Origin: Rhodococcus sp. ABRD24
GTDB lineage: Bacteria > Actinomycetota > Actinomycetes > Mycobacteriales > Mycobacteriaceae
Assembly (NCBI RefSeq): GCF_004328705.1
Contig: NZ_CP035319.1
Span: forward strand, 4,836,001-4,900,000
DNA length: 64,000 nucleotides
Direction: 5' to 3'
Shown piece by piece: positions 17,253 to 26,140 of this stretch. Under the pieces are notes generated by a model. That model saw only the letters and a list, made by a program, of their open reading frames with translations. It had not been told where the DNA came from and searched no databases. The translations under genes and the position numbers were made by a program. Each line of letters begins with the position of its first letter. The first letter of the stretch is position 1.

Positions 17253-19184
17253 TTGGGTGTCCTTGCCCGCATCCAGACGCCTGACGATCTGCGTCAGCTC
17301 AGCTCTGAGGAGATGAAGGAGCTTGCCGCGGAGATCCGCGAGTTCCTGGTGCAGAAGGTCTCGGCGACCGGTGGTCATCTCGGCCCCAACCTCGGTGTCG
17401 TCGAGCTGACGCTGGCGTTGCACCGGGTGTTCGATTCGCCTTCGGATCCCATCATCTTCGACACCGGTCATCAGGCCTACGTCCACAAGATCCTCACCGG
17501 ACGCAAGGACGAGTTCGATTCGCTGCGCAAGCAGGGTGGACTGTCCGGGTACCCGTCGCGCGCCGAGAGCGAGCACGACTGGGTGGAGTCTTCGCATGCA
17601 TCGGCCGCGTTGTCCTATGCGGACGGCCTGGCAAAGGCGTTCGATCTGTCCGGCCAGCACGACCGGCACGTGGTCGCGGTCGTGGGCGATGGCGCCCTCA
17701 CCGGCGGCATGTGCTGGGAGGCGCTCAACAACATCGCCGCGGGCAGGGATCGATCGGTCGTCATCGTCGTCAACGACAACGGCCGCTCCTATGCCCCGAC
17801 GATCGGCGGGCTCGCCGATCACCTGGCCGCGCTGAGTCTGCAACCGGGCTACGAGCGTCTCCTCGACAACGGTCGCCGCATGGTGAAGAAGATGCCGTGG
17901 GTCGGCCGGGCGGCGTACCAGCTGCTGCACGGCATGAAAGCCGGCCTCAAGGACGCTGTGAGCCCGCAGGTGATGTTCACCGATCTCGGCATCAAGTATC
18001 TCGGTCCGGTCGACGGGCATGACGAGGCCGCGATGGAGTCGGCGCTGCGCCGGGCCAAGGCGTTCGGTGGACCGGTGATCGTGCACGCCGTGACCCGCAA
18101 AGGCATGGGATATGCGCCCGCCGAGAACCACGTCGCCGATCAGATGCATGCGACCGGTGTCATCGATCCCCTCACCGGCCTGTCCCGGGGCACGTCGGCG
18201 CCGGACTGGACATCGGTATTCTCGACCGAGTTGATCGAGCAGGCCGAGCAGCGCGCTGACATTGTCGCGATCACGGCCGCGATGCCGGGGCCTACCGGCC
18301 TCGCCGTGTTCGGCGAGCGTTTCCCAGAGCGGATGTTCGACGTCGGTATCGCCGAACAGCACGCGGTCACCTCGGCCGCCGGCCTCGCGCTCGGTGGCAT
18401 GCATCCCGTGGTCGCGATCTACTCGACATTCCTCAACCGTGCGTTCGACCAGCTGTTGATGGACGTCGCGCTGTTGAAACAGCCGGTCACGATCGTGCTG
18501 GACCGTTCGGGCGTCACCGGTGTCGACGGCGCGAGTCACAACGGCATGTGGGATCTGTCGCTGCTCGGCATCATCCCGGGCATCCGGGTCGCCGCGCCTC
18601 GCGATGCCGCGACGCTGCGGGAGGAGTTGCAGGAGGCGCTCGCGGTCGACGACGGTCCGACCGTCATCCGTTTCCCCAAGGGTGCTGTCGGCGACGACAT
18701 CCCCGCGGTGCGCCGCCTGGACGGCGTCGTGGATGTGCTGCAGATGCCTGACGGAGATGGTGGCGATGTCCTTTTCATTGCAGTTGGTTCCTTCGCCGGG
18801 CTGGCGCTCGAGGCGACCGAGCGTTTGCGCCAGCACGGCATCACGGCAGCCGTGATCGACCCGCGGTGGGTGCTTCCGGTGCCCGGGTCCGTGATCAAGC
18901 TGGCGGAGCGCTTTCGCATGGTCGTCACTCTCGAGGACAGCGGCCTGCACGGTGGGATCGGCGCCACCGTGTCGGCGGCACTGCGTGCCTCCGGCGTCGA
19001 TGTCCCGTGTCGGGATCTCGGTGTGCCGCAACAGTTCCTCGACCACGCATCACGCGATCAGATTCACCGTGAGTTGGGGCTCACCCCTCAGGACGTCAGC
19101 AGGCAGGTCACCGGCTGGGTCGTCGGCCTCGACCGTGCGGACACTCACAGTGGGCTCGACAAGTCCAATCCGAGCGTCGGATAG
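17253..19184 (+). CDS. dxs: 1-deoxy-D-xylulose-5-phosphate synthase
   Basis: First enzyme of the non-mevalonate isoprenoid pathway, condensing pyruvate and glyceraldehyde-3-phosphate with thiamine diphosphate. Signatures are [27 protein letters not shown], the ThDP motif [27 protein letters not shown] and, in the pyrimidine domain, [18 protein letters not shown], then [18 protein letters not shown]. Length 643, like mycobacterial Dxs1. The TTG at 17253 is chosen because of the excellent GGAGGGAGAG site and match to the homologous N-terminus; ATG 17215 would add 13 residues. Confidence 0.95.
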   Translation: MGVLARIQTPDDLRQLSSEEMKELAAEIREFLVQKVSATGGHLGPNLGVVELTLALHRVFDSPSDPIIFDTGHQAYVHKILTGRKDEFDSLRKQGGLSGYPSRAESEHDWVESSHASAALSYADGLAKAFDLSGQHDRHVVAVVGDGALTGGMCWEALNNIAAGRDRSVVIVVNDNGRSYAPTIGGLADHLAALSLQPGYERLLDNGRRMVKKMPWVGRAAYQLLHGMKAGLKDAVSPQVMFTDLGIKYLGPVDGHDEAAMESALRRAKAFGGPVIVHAVTRKGMGYAPAENHVADQMHATGVIDPLTGLSRGTSAPDWTSVFSTELIEQAEQRADIVAITAAMPGPTGLAVFGERFPERMFDVGIAEQHAVTSAAGLALGGMHPVVAIYSTFLNRAFDQLLMDVALLKQPVTIVLDRSGVTGVDGASHNGMWDLSLLGIIPGIRVAAPRDAATLREELQEALAVDDGPTVIRFPKGAVGDDIPAVRRLDGVVDVLQMPDGDGGDVLFIAVGSFAGLALEATERLRQHGITAAVIDPRWVLPVPGSVIKLAERFRMVVTLEDSGLHGGIGATVSAALRASGVDVPCRDLGVPQQFLDHASRDQIHRELGLTPQDVSRQVTGWVVGLDRADTHSGLDKSNPSVG

Positions 19185-19252
19185 CGGGCCTACCCGTTAC
19201 CCGAGCGCGGAATCGGGCAGCGCTGACGCTGTCTTCGACCGGATCAGCACGA

Positions 19253-19277
19253 CCCCCGCGGTCGGTGATCGTGGGGG
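19253..19277 (+). terminator. possible terminator hairpin after dxs
   Basis: CCCCCGCG (19253-19260), 9-nt loop, CGTGGGGG (19270-19277), eight pairs including one G-U, no T-tract. It lies 69 bp past the dxs stop and before the pentapeptide gene. Intrinsic terminators without U-tracts are common in this group, but the call is weak. Confidence 0.3.
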
Positions 19278-19403
19278 CGTGGAGCCGGATCTTGTTGAAA
19301 GACAACTGGATTGCGCCCGCAACTCGGGCTGTGTGGAATTCGGTGGCGCCGATGCAGGTCAGGCGTGCACGATGGGTGCTACCAACGCTGCCAGGAGGTC
19401 TCG

Positions 19404-20213
19404 GTGACAGCGCCGGAAACCGGTGAACTCTCAGCCGACTGCGCGCATTGTTTCGCGTTGTGCTGTGTGGCTCTGCCGTTCGCGCGGTCTGCGGACTTCG
19501 CGATCGACAAGGATGGCGGGACGCCATGCCGCAATCTGCTGGACGATTTCCGGTGCGGGATCCATGCAGGGCTGCGGGAGTCGGGGTTCGCGGGCTGCAC
19601 AGTGTACGAGTGCTTCGGCGCCGGTCAGAAGGTGTCGCAGGGGACCTTCGGCGGACGCAGTTGGCGAGCTGCCCCCGATACCGCCCCGCAGATGTTCGAC
19701 GTCTTTCCGGTCGTGCGCCAGTTGCACGAGATGCTGTGGTACCTCGCCGAGGCACGATCGCTGTCGCAGACTCGATCGATCCACGGTGACCTCACGGGGA
19801 TGTATCGCGAGACGGCGGAACTCGCCGACGGCTCGGCCGACGACCTGGTGGCACTCGACGTCGGCGCACACCGGGAGCGCGTCAACGCCTTGTTGCTGCA
19901 GACGAGTGAACTGGTCCGTGCCACGGTTGCGGGTCGACGGAAGGATCGTCGGGGTGCCGACCTGATGGGCGCGAAGCTTGTCGGCGCGGACCTGAAGGGT
20001 ACGAACCTGCGCGGCGCCTACCTGATCGGGGCGGATCTGCGCCGGGCGGATTTGCGTGCCGCGGACGTGATCGGTGCGGACTTCCGCGGCGCGGACGTGC
20101 GAGGCGCCGGTCTCGCGGGAGCGTTGTTTCTGACCCAGTTCCAGATCAACGCGGCGAAGGGTGACGCTGCAACGACGCTTCCGTCGGCACTGACACGGCC
20201 TGCCCACTGGTAG
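19404..20213 (+). CDS. pentapeptide-repeat protein with cysteine-rich N-terminus
   Basis: Two-part protein of 269 residues. The first 70 residues hold eight cysteines (C13, C16, C20, C21, C42, C51, C65, C70) in C-x2-C and CC patterns with conserved ALPFARSADFAIDKDGG and CFGAGQ, looking like a metal- or Fe-S-binding module. A helical linker follows, then about 13 pentapeptide repeats (about 180-245; GADL, GTNL, GAYL, RADL type) that should fold as a right-handed beta helix. GTG 19404 has AGGAGG five bases upstream. Function unknown; pentapeptide helices such as MfpA can mimic DNA, but nothing here shows that role. Confidence 0.85.
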   Translation: MTAPETGELSADCAHCFALCCVALPFARSADFAIDKDGGTPCRNLLDDFRCGIHAGLRESGFAGCTVYECFGAGQKVSQGTFGGRSWRAAPDTAPQMFDVFPVVRQLHEMLWYLAEARSLSQTRSIHGDLTGMYRETAELADGSADDLVALDVGAHRERVNALLLQTSELVRATVAGRRKDRRGADLMGAKLVGADLKGTNLRGAYLIGADLRRADLRAADVIGADFRGADVRGAGLAGALFLTQFQINAAKGDAATTLPSALTRPAHW

Positions 20214-20278
20214 CTGTCGGTCCTCGTCACTCCTGCTGTTGCCGAATGGAAACACATTGCGGCGGAGGCCGCGACGCG

Positions 20279-20309
20279 AGAGGAGCGCGCCACAGGGACG
20301 CGCTCCTCT
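20279..20309. terminator. bidirectional terminator between pentapeptide gene and fadB
   Basis: AGAGGAGCGCG (20279-20289), 9-nt loop, CGCGCTCCTCT (20299-20309): perfect 11-bp stem followed by TCGTCG. It lies 66 bp after one stop and 21 bp before the convergent fadB stop, so it serves both. Confidence 0.7.
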
Positions 20310-20329
20310 TCGTCGAACCGAGGTTCGGC

Positions 20330-22468
20330 TCAGACGCTCGCGACACCCTTCGCCAGGAAGGTCTTGCCGTTCACGGCCTCCGACGTGCCGGTGCGGTCCA
20401 GATACGGCGTGATGCCGCCGTTCCAGAAGCCGAAGCCGCCACCGAGGATCAGGCACAGATCGATGTCCTCGGGTGCCGCGACGACGCCCTCCTCGAGCAT
20501 GATCCGGATCTCCTCGGCGAATGCACGGCGGGTGCGCTCGAGCACTTCCTCGGACGTGGACGGGTTGTCGCCCTGGTGCCACAGCGCGGCAACCTCGGGG
20601 TCGACGACCTGGCCCTTGTCGGTCCAGGTCCACACACCGGGCTTGCGCGCCTCGACGATTGCCTCGAGGCCGGGCGACGGCTTGAACCGCTCGGGGTAGG
20701 CCGCGTTGAGGGTCTCGCCGGTGTGCAGCGCGATCGCCGGGCCGACGAGCGCGAGCAGAGTGAACGGCGTCATCGGCATGCCGAGTTCGGCGATCGCGTT
20801 GTCTGCGACGTCGAACGGGGTGCCCTCGTCGACCGCGTTCATGACCTCGCCGAGCGCGCGGATGAGCAGGCGGTTGAACACGAAGCCCGGCAGGTCGGCG
20901 GAGCCGACGGCCGACTTACGGAGTGCCTTCGCGGTGGCGAACGCCGTTGCGAGCGTGGCATCGTCCGTCTTCTCGCCCTTGACGACCTCGAGCAGCGGCA
21001 GCACTGCGACGGGGTTGAAGAAGTGGAAGCCGACGACCCGCTCGGGATGCTCGAGCCCGGCAGCCATCTCGGTGATCGACAGCGACGAGGTGTTGGTTGC
21101 GAGGACCGTCTCGGGGGAGATGTGCTCCTCGAGCTCGGCGAACACCTTCTTCTTGACGTCCATGTTCTCGAAGACGGCCTCGATGACGAAGTCGGTCTTG
21201 GCGAACGCGGCCTTGTCGAGCGAACCGGTCACGAGTGCCTTGAGACGGTTCGCGCCGTCCGGGGACAGCCGGCCCTTGGCGAGGAGCTTGTCGATCTCGC
21301 CGTGGACGTAGCCGACGCCCTTGTCGATGCGCTCGGAGTCGATGTCGGTGAGGATCACCGGCACCTTGAGCTGCTTGACGAACAGCATCGCGAGCTGGCT
21401 CGCCATCAGTCCGGCACCTACGATGCCGACACCGGTGATCTTGCGCGCCAACGACTTGTCGGGTGCGCCGGCGGGACGCTTGGCCCGCTTGTTCACCAGG
21501 TCGAACGCGTACAGTCCGGCGCGCAACTCGTCGGTCATGAGCAGATCGGCGAGCGCGTTGTCCTCGGCCGCGAATCCTGCGTCGAGGGACTTCGGGTCGG
21601 TGAGGTCGGTGGTGCGGGCCAGCTCGAGCAGCTCGACCGTGCGCACCGCGCCCGGCGCGTTGTTCTTGGTCTTGCCGTCGACGATCGCCTTGGCGCGGGC
21701 GATGGCCTCGTCCCAGCCGGCGCCGCGATCGATCTCCGGGCGGGCCGGGGTGATGTCGCCGGCGATGACCTGGGCGGCCCACGCGAGGGACTGCTCGATG
21801 AAGTCGGCCGAGCCGAGCACGACGTCGGCGATGCCGAGTTCGAGCGCCTTCTTCGAGTTGATGACCTTGCCGTTGTTGAGCGGGTTCTCGATAGCGACGG
21901 TGACCGCGTTCGACGGCCCGATCAGGTTGGGCAGCAACTGGGTTCCGCCCCAGCCCGGCACCAGGCCCAGCATGGCCTCGGGCAGGCCGAGGGCGCCGAC
22001 GTTGTCGGCGAAGGTGCGGTAGTGACAGTGCAGACCCACCTCCAGGCCGCCGCCGAGCGCGACACCGTTCACGAACGCGAACGTCGGAACGGACGATTCG
22101 CGCAGGCGGCGGAACACGCGGTGACCCAGCTGCCCGAGCTCGACGCCCTGCTCGCGGGTGGTGATGCTCGGAACACCCTTGAGGTCGGCGCCGGCCGCGA
22201 AGATGAACGGCTTACCGGTCACGGCGATCGCGGCCGGGTTGGCGGCGAAGGCCTCGTCGAGTGCCTTGTCGAACGCCAGTAGACCGGCCGGGCCGAAGGA
22301 GTTCGGTTTGGTGTGGTCGAAGCCGTTGTCGAGCGTGATCAGCGCGACAGGGCCCTCGATACCGGGCACCGAGACGAGCTTGGTGTGGGCGTTCGTCACG
22401 ATCTCGTCGGCGAAAGCTGCGCCGATGATCCCCGTCGCTTCGCTCGCCCCGTTAGCGATGTCGGTCAT
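20330..22468 (-). CDS. fadB: enoyl-CoA hydratase / 3-hydroxyacyl-CoA dehydrogenase, beta-oxidation alpha subunit
   Basis: Two-enzyme polypeptide of 712 residues. Residues 1-220 form the crotonase domain with the oxyanion loops AAGADLKGV and NGVALGGGLEVGLHCHYR, and catalytic glutamate in LPEAMLGLVPGWGG. From about 330 comes the NAD-binding GVGIVGAGLMASQLA, then FHFFNPVAVLPLLEVVKG with the catalytic histidine, and NRLLIRALGEVMNA of the C-terminal domain. With FadA it makes the trifunctional beta-oxidation complex. Its ATG directly abuts the fadA stop (TAA then ATG), indicating coupled expression. Confidence 0.95.
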   Translation of the reverse strand: MTDIANGASEATGIIGAAFADEIVTNAHTKLVSVPGIEGPVALITLDNGFDHTKPNSFGPAGLLAFDKALDEAFAANPAAIAVTGKPFIFAAGADLKGVPSITTREQGVELGQLGHRVFRRLRESSVPTFAFVNGVALGGGLEVGLHCHYRTFADNVGALGLPEAMLGLVPGWGGTQLLPNLIGPSNAVTVAIENPLNNGKVINSKKALELGIADVVLGSADFIEQSLAWAAQVIAGDITPARPEIDRGAGWDEAIARAKAIVDGKTKNNAPGAVRTVELLELARTTDLTDPKSLDAGFAAEDNALADLLMTDELRAGLYAFDLVNKRAKRPAGAPDKSLARKITGVGIVGAGLMASQLAMLFVKQLKVPVILTDIDSERIDKGVGYVHGEIDKLLAKGRLSPDGANRLKALVTGSLDKAAFAKTDFVIEAVFENMDVKKKVFAELEEHISPETVLATNTSSLSITEMAAGLEHPERVVGFHFFNPVAVLPLLEVVKGEKTDDATLATAFATAKALRKSAVGSADLPGFVFNRLLIRALGEVMNAVDEGTPFDVADNAIAELGMPMTPFTLLALVGPAIALHTGETLNAAYPERFKPSPGLEAIVEARKPGVWTWTDKGQVVDPEVAALWHQGDNPSTSEEVLERTRRAFAEEIRIMLEEGVVAAPEDIDLCLILGGGFGFWNGGITPYLDRTGTSEAVNGKTFLAKGVASV

Positions 22469-23695
22469 TTACTTGGCTCCCGCTTCGTGTGCTGCGTAGT
22501 CCTTGTGATTCGGGTTCTCCCAGATGACGGTTCCGCCCATGCCGAGGCCGATGCACATCGTGGTCAGGCCGTAGCGGACGTCCGGGTTCTGAGCGAACTG
22601 GCGCGACAGCTGCGTCATCAGGCGGACACCGGAGGAGGCGAGCGGGTGGCCGCACGCGATGGCGCCGCCCCACTGGTTGACCCGCGGGTCGTCGTCGGCG
22701 ATACCGAAGTGCTCGAGGAACGCGAGCACCTGCACCGCGAATGCCTCGTTGATCTCGAATAGGCCGATGTCCTCGATCTTCATGCCGGTGCGGGCGAGCA
22801 GCTTCTCGGTCGCGGGGACCGGGCCGATGCCCATGACGGCGGGGTCGACGCCCTGGAAGGCGAAGCCGACCATGCGCATGCCGATCGGCAGGCCCAGCTC
22901 GTGGGCGGTGTCCTCGCCGGCGAGGATCGCGGCGGTGGCGCCGTCGTTGAGACCCGCGGCGTTACCGGCGGTGACGCGCCCGGCCGGGCGGAACGGCGTC
23001 TTGAGTCCCGCGAGATCCTCGAGCGTGGTGCCCGGGCGCGGGGGCTCGTCCTCGGTGGCCAGGCCCCAGCCCGCGGCCGAACGGGTGGCCACAGGCACCA
23101 GGGTGTCGGCGATGAAGCCGGCCTTCTTGGCGGCCTCGTACTTGTTCTGCGACGCGACGGCGTACGCGTCGGTGCGCTCCTTGGTGATGGTCGGGAACCG
23201 ATCGTGCAGGTTCTCGGCGGTGTTGCCCATCACCAGCGCGCTGGGGTCGACCAACCGGTCAGCGAGGAAGCGGGGGTTCGGGTCGGCGCCCTCACCCATC
23301 GGGTGCCGGCCCATGTGCTCGACACCGCCGGCGACGACGACGTCGTACTGGCCGAAGCCGATGCCCGACGCGGTGGTGGTGACGGCGGTCATCGCGCCGG
23401 CGCACATGCGATCGATCGCGAACCCGGGGACCGTCTCGGGCAAGCCGGCGAGGATCGCGGACGTGCGGCCGATGGTCAGGCCCTGGTCGCCGGTCTGCGT
23501 CGTCGCGGCGATCGCGACCTCGTCGATTCGGGAAGGATCGAGCTGAGGATTGCGGCGCAGCAGCTCGCGGATGGCCTTGACGACCAGGTCGTCGGCGCGG
23601 GTCTCGGCGTAGATGCCCTTCGGCCCGGCCTTGCCGAACGGCGTGCGGATGCCGTCGACGAAGACGACGTTTCTCTGGGTAGCGGATGCAGCCAC
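22469..23695 (-). CDS. fadA: acetyl-CoA acyltransferase (thiolase), beta-oxidation beta subunit
   Basis: Thiolytic cleavage of 3-ketoacyl-CoA, last step of the beta-oxidation cycle. The 408-residue protein has the three thiolase residues: nucleophile C98 in DRMCAGAM, H350 in CGHPLASSG and C381 in CIGLGMGG. NEAFAVQ is also present. GTG 23695 has AGGAGG (23703-23708) upstream. First gene of the fadA-fadB operon; a TTAC/GTAA palindrome and -10 TACAGT lie upstream. Equivalent to the FadA/FadB pair of mycobacteria, which maps elsewhere in M. tuberculosis. Confidence 0.95.
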   Translation of the reverse strand: MAASATQRNVVFVDGIRTPFGKAGPKGIYAETRADDLVVKAIRELLRRNPQLDPSRIDEVAIAATTQTGDQGLTIGRTSAILAGLPETVPGFAIDRMCAGAMTAVTTTASGIGFGQYDVVVAGGVEHMGRHPMGEGADPNPRFLADRLVDPSALVMGNTAENLHDRFPTITKERTDAYAVASQNKYEAAKKAGFIADTLVPVATRSAAGWGLATEDEPPRPGTTLEDLAGLKTPFRPAGRVTAGNAAGLNDGATAAILAGEDTAHELGLPIGMRMVGFAFQGVDPAVMGIGPVPATEKLLARTGMKIEDIGLFEINEAFAVQVLAFLEHFGIADDDPRVNQWGGAIACGHPLASSGVRLMTQLSRQFAQNPDVRYGLTTMCIGLGMGGTVIWENPNHKDYAAHEAGAK

Positions 23696-23768
23696 GCTGG
23701 ATTCCTCCTGGCGGGAGTGGAGCGGTCACGGCGAGTCGAAGGCCCGCCAAGCACCACTGTAGCGCTAA

Positions 23769-23782
23769 TTACCCGCCAGTAA
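23769..23782 (-). promoter_or_regulatory. palindromic operator candidate upstream of fadA
   Basis: TTACCCGCCAGTAA is a partial palindrome with perfect TTAC/GTAA arms and central GC. On the minus strand it precedes a TACAGT -10-like element (about 23755-23760). Position and symmetry suggest a fatty-acid-responsive TetR/GntR-type repressor site. Confidence 0.45.
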
Positions 23783-23815
23783 CATGCGGGGCGGCGTTGG
23801 CCCCGTCTCCGCAGA

Positions 23816-25048
23816 TCAGGGCTCTGCTCGGACCGCCTCGACGAGGACCGGAACGGTCAGTTCCCGCTGCCACGGCCGGGCGCCGCCGGCCGCGAGTGCC
23901 GCATCGATCGCTGTGGGCTGATCGAGTTCGGCGGCCGGCGGTTCCCAGCACACGCGGCGGACCAGATCTGGGCTGAGGAGGTTCTCGACAGGCACCTTCA
24001 CGCGCTCGCTGAGTTCTGTCATTCCGGTCTTCGCGGCATTCAGGCGTGCGGCCGCCGCGGGGTCGCGCTTGGCCCACCGACTGGGTGGGGGAGGACCGGT
24101 GAACGGCTGGTTGATCGGTGGTAGCTCGGTCGGCGGGAGTGCCCGTGCACGCTCGAGTGCAGCGAGCCACAGCCGCGAAGACCGGCGCTGGCGTGGACCG
24201 CCGAAAACCTGCAGTGCCCGCAGTGCGTCGACCGACCTGGGGTCGGCGCTCGCCGCCGCGACGATCGCCGAATCCGGCAGGATGCGGCTCGGGGAGATAT
24301 CGCGTTTGCTGGCGATCTCGTCTCGGGCGGTCCACAGCTCGCGGACCGCGGCGAGCTGCCGGGGACTCTTGAGGCTGTGAATCTGGGATGTCCGCCGCCA
24401 TCGGTCGGGCTTCGGCCGCGGCGGTCCGGCGAGCCGCACATGTTCGAACTCCTGCCGCGCCCACTCGGTCTTGTCCTGGGATGCCAGCTCTTTCGCCATT
24501 GCGTCCCGGAGCTCGAGCAGGACTTCGACGTCGAGCGCTGCGTAGTTGAGCCATGCGTCGGGCAGTGGGCGAGAGGACCAGTCGGCGGCACCGTGGCCCT
24601 TGCGGAGCTCGAGCCCGAGTGTGCGCTCGACGATGGCGGCCAGGCCCACGCGCTCGAAACCGGCGAGGCGCCCGGCAAGTTCGGTGTCGAACATGCGCGC
24701 AGGTGCGAGGCCGAGTTCGGCGAGGCACGGTAGGTCCTGGTCGGCCGAGTGCAGCACCCATTCGAGGTCGTTGATCGCATCGCGCAGCGGCCCGAGATCC
24801 TCGCTGACGGGGATGGGATCGAGCAGTACGGTCCCGGCGCCCGCACGACGAAGCTGGATCAGGTAGGCGCGTGAGGAGTACCGGAAGCCAGAGGCGCGCT
24901 CGGCGTCCACCGCGAGTGGTCCGGTGCCGCCCGCGAGGCGTGCGGCGGCGTCGCGGACGCCGTCGACGCTCTGCACTACCGGCGGCACGCCCTCGGCCGG
25001 GGCCAGCAGCGGCACGGGGGCGGAGGTGGACTCCGAGGTATCTGGCAT
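23816..25048 (-). CDS. rnd: ribonuclease D-like 3'-5' exonuclease with HRDC domain
   Basis: Trims RNA 3' ends. The DEDD-y exonuclease domain spans about 25-205: D48 and E50 in LAVDAERASG (Exo I), HSADQDL at 100-106 (Exo II), and Y169 with D173 in YAALDV (Exo III). An HRDC domain follows (about 210-290, LWTARDEIASKRDISPSRILPD), then a C-terminal helical region. Length 410. ATG 25048 is chosen because the promoter TTGGTC-16-TAGAAT at 25110-25137 starts transcription around 25103, ruling out upstream ATGs. In mycobacteria this gene neighbours DUF3000; here they are 5.8 kb apart. Confidence 0.88.
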   Translation of the reverse strand: MPDTSESTSAPVPLLAPAEGVPPVVQSVDGVRDAAARLAGGTGPLAVDAERASGFRYSSRAYLIQLRRAGAGTVLLDPIPVSEDLGPLRDAINDLEWVLHSADQDLPCLAELGLAPARMFDTELAGRLAGFERVGLAAIVERTLGLELRKGHGAADWSSRPLPDAWLNYAALDVEVLLELRDAMAKELASQDKTEWARQEFEHVRLAGPPRPKPDRWRRTSQIHSLKSPRQLAAVRELWTARDEIASKRDISPSRILPDSAIVAAASADPRSVDALRALQVFGGPRQRRSSRLWLAALERARALPPTELPPINQPFTGPPPPSRWAKRDPAAAARLNAAKTGMTELSERVKVPVENLLSPDLVRRVCWEPPAAELDQPTAIDAALAAGGARPWQRELTVPVLVEAVRAEP

Positions 25049-25109
25049 AGGGGGCAACTCTACGTGGCGCGGGGTTTGTTTCACGGTGACATCCGGGCCT
25101 TTCCCGATA

Positions 25110-25137
25110 ATTCTAACGATCTTGGACATATGACCAA
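25110..25137 (-). promoter_or_regulatory. promoter of the ribonuclease D gene
   Basis: On the minus strand TTGGTC (25137-25132) and TAGAAT (25115-25110) are separated by 16 bp, close to vegetative consensus. The predicted leader is about 55 nt. Confidence 0.55.
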
Positions 25138-25228
25138 GAGCACATCGTCGAGTGGGTGTGATCGGCGTCGCCGTCGGGTCGTTCGAGCGAATTGTCGGGA
25201 TCGCTCGCGGGTGACGTAGTCCATAAGG

Positions 25229-25242
25229 TAGAACGAGTTCTA
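25229..25242 (+). promoter_or_regulatory. perfect KstR-type operator
   Basis: TAGAACGAGTTCTA is a perfect palindrome (6-2-6) and fits the published KstR consensus TnnAACnnGTTnnA. It overlaps the last base of a TAAGGT -10-like element (25224-25229), the position expected for repression, 46 bp before the hydrolase ATG. KstR represses cholesterol-catabolism genes in actinomycetes. Confidence 0.7.
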
Positions 25243-25288
25243 GTTCTGTGCCGCGGGGGTTTCCCGTCGGACCTAGAAAGGCTGATCG

Positions 25289-26140
25289 ATGCTCAACCTT
25301 GCAGCAGCCGTCGCGCCCGTCGGGGCGATGCCGGCTGGATCGATGGTGGAATTGCCCGGCCGGGGAAGCACGTACGTCGTCGACACCGGCGCGACGGCGG
25401 ACAATGCCGACAAGCCGACGCTCGTCCTGTTGCACGCCCTCGCCTGCACCGGAACCCTGACGTGGTATCCGGCGATCGAGAAGCTCGCAGAGAAGGCGCG
25501 GGTCGTGGTTCTCGACCAGCGCTGGCACGGCCGCGGTATCCGATCCGATCGATTCACGCTCGAAGACTGCGCCGACGACGTCGCGGCCCTCGCGGACGTG
25601 CTCGAACTCGATCGCATCGTGCCGGTGGGATATTCGATGGGCTCACTCGTGTCGCAGCTCACCTGGAGGCGTCATCGCGACCGCGTCGCGGGGCTCGTGT
25701 TGTGCGCGGGCGCGGCCCATTTCAAGCGGAACTCGCGCGAACGGGTGGCGCTGGAATCGCTCAGCCGCGGATTGGGAACGCTCAAGCCCCGGCCGGGGCC
25801 GGTGCCGGTAGGTGGTCCGAGGTTCGGCGGAGACCGAGTGTGGGCCTACGCCCAGTTTCGCGAGACCAGTTACGGCGCGATCGGCCGGGCCACCGCGGAG
25901 ATCGGCAAGTTCGACTCGACCGCGTGGGTGGGCGACATAGATGTGCCAACCGCCGTCGTGGTGCCGACGAAGGATCTGATCATTCCGCCGCGGCGCCAGC
26001 GCTGGCTCGCTCGCCAGATCGCCGGCGCCGCAACATATGAGGTGGAGTGCGGTCACTCGTCCTGCGTCATGAATGCGGGACCGTTCACTGCTGGGCTGCT
26101 GGCTGCTTCTTCTTCCGTGCTTGCGCGCGCGCGGCCTTGA
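25289..26140 (+). CDS. alpha/beta hydrolase with KstR-type operator
   Basis: Cytoplasmic alpha/beta hydrolase of 283 residues. The triad can be placed: S116 in VGYSMGSL, D229 in PTKDLIIPP, H256 in ECGHSSCVM; the oxyanion strand is LLHALACTG. There is no signal peptide. It resembles carboxylesterase/haloperoxidase-type enzymes; the substrate is unknown. The palindrome upstream predicts induction by cholesterol intermediates through KstR, so a steroid- or acyl-ester substrate is possible. ATG 25289 follows AAAGG. Its 3' end overlaps the convergent WS/DGAT gene by 56 bp. Confidence 0.82.
   Translation: MLNLAAAVAPVGAMPAGSMVELPGRGSTYVVDTGATADNADKPTLVLLHALACTGTLTWYPAIEKLAEKARVVVLDQRWHGRGIRSDRFTLEDCADDVAALADVLELDRIVPVGYSMGSLVSQLTWRRHRDRVAGLVLCAGAAHFKRNSRERVALESLSRGLGTLKPRPGPVPVGGPRFGGDRVWAYAQFRETSYGAIGRATAEIGKFDSTAWVGDIDVPTAVVVPTKDLIIPPRRQRWLARQIAGAATYEVECGHSSCVMNAGPFTAGLLAASSSVLARARP

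Noticed and set aside
16797..19046. 749-codon minus-strand frame opposite dxs
   Set aside because: Runs antisense to a fully conserved dxs and has no recognisable motif outside the short part shared with the glutaminase region.
20246..22282. 678-codon plus-strand frame opposite fadB
   Set aside because: Antisense shadow; repetitive Asp/Gly/Arg/Val composition, no ribosome site or family match.
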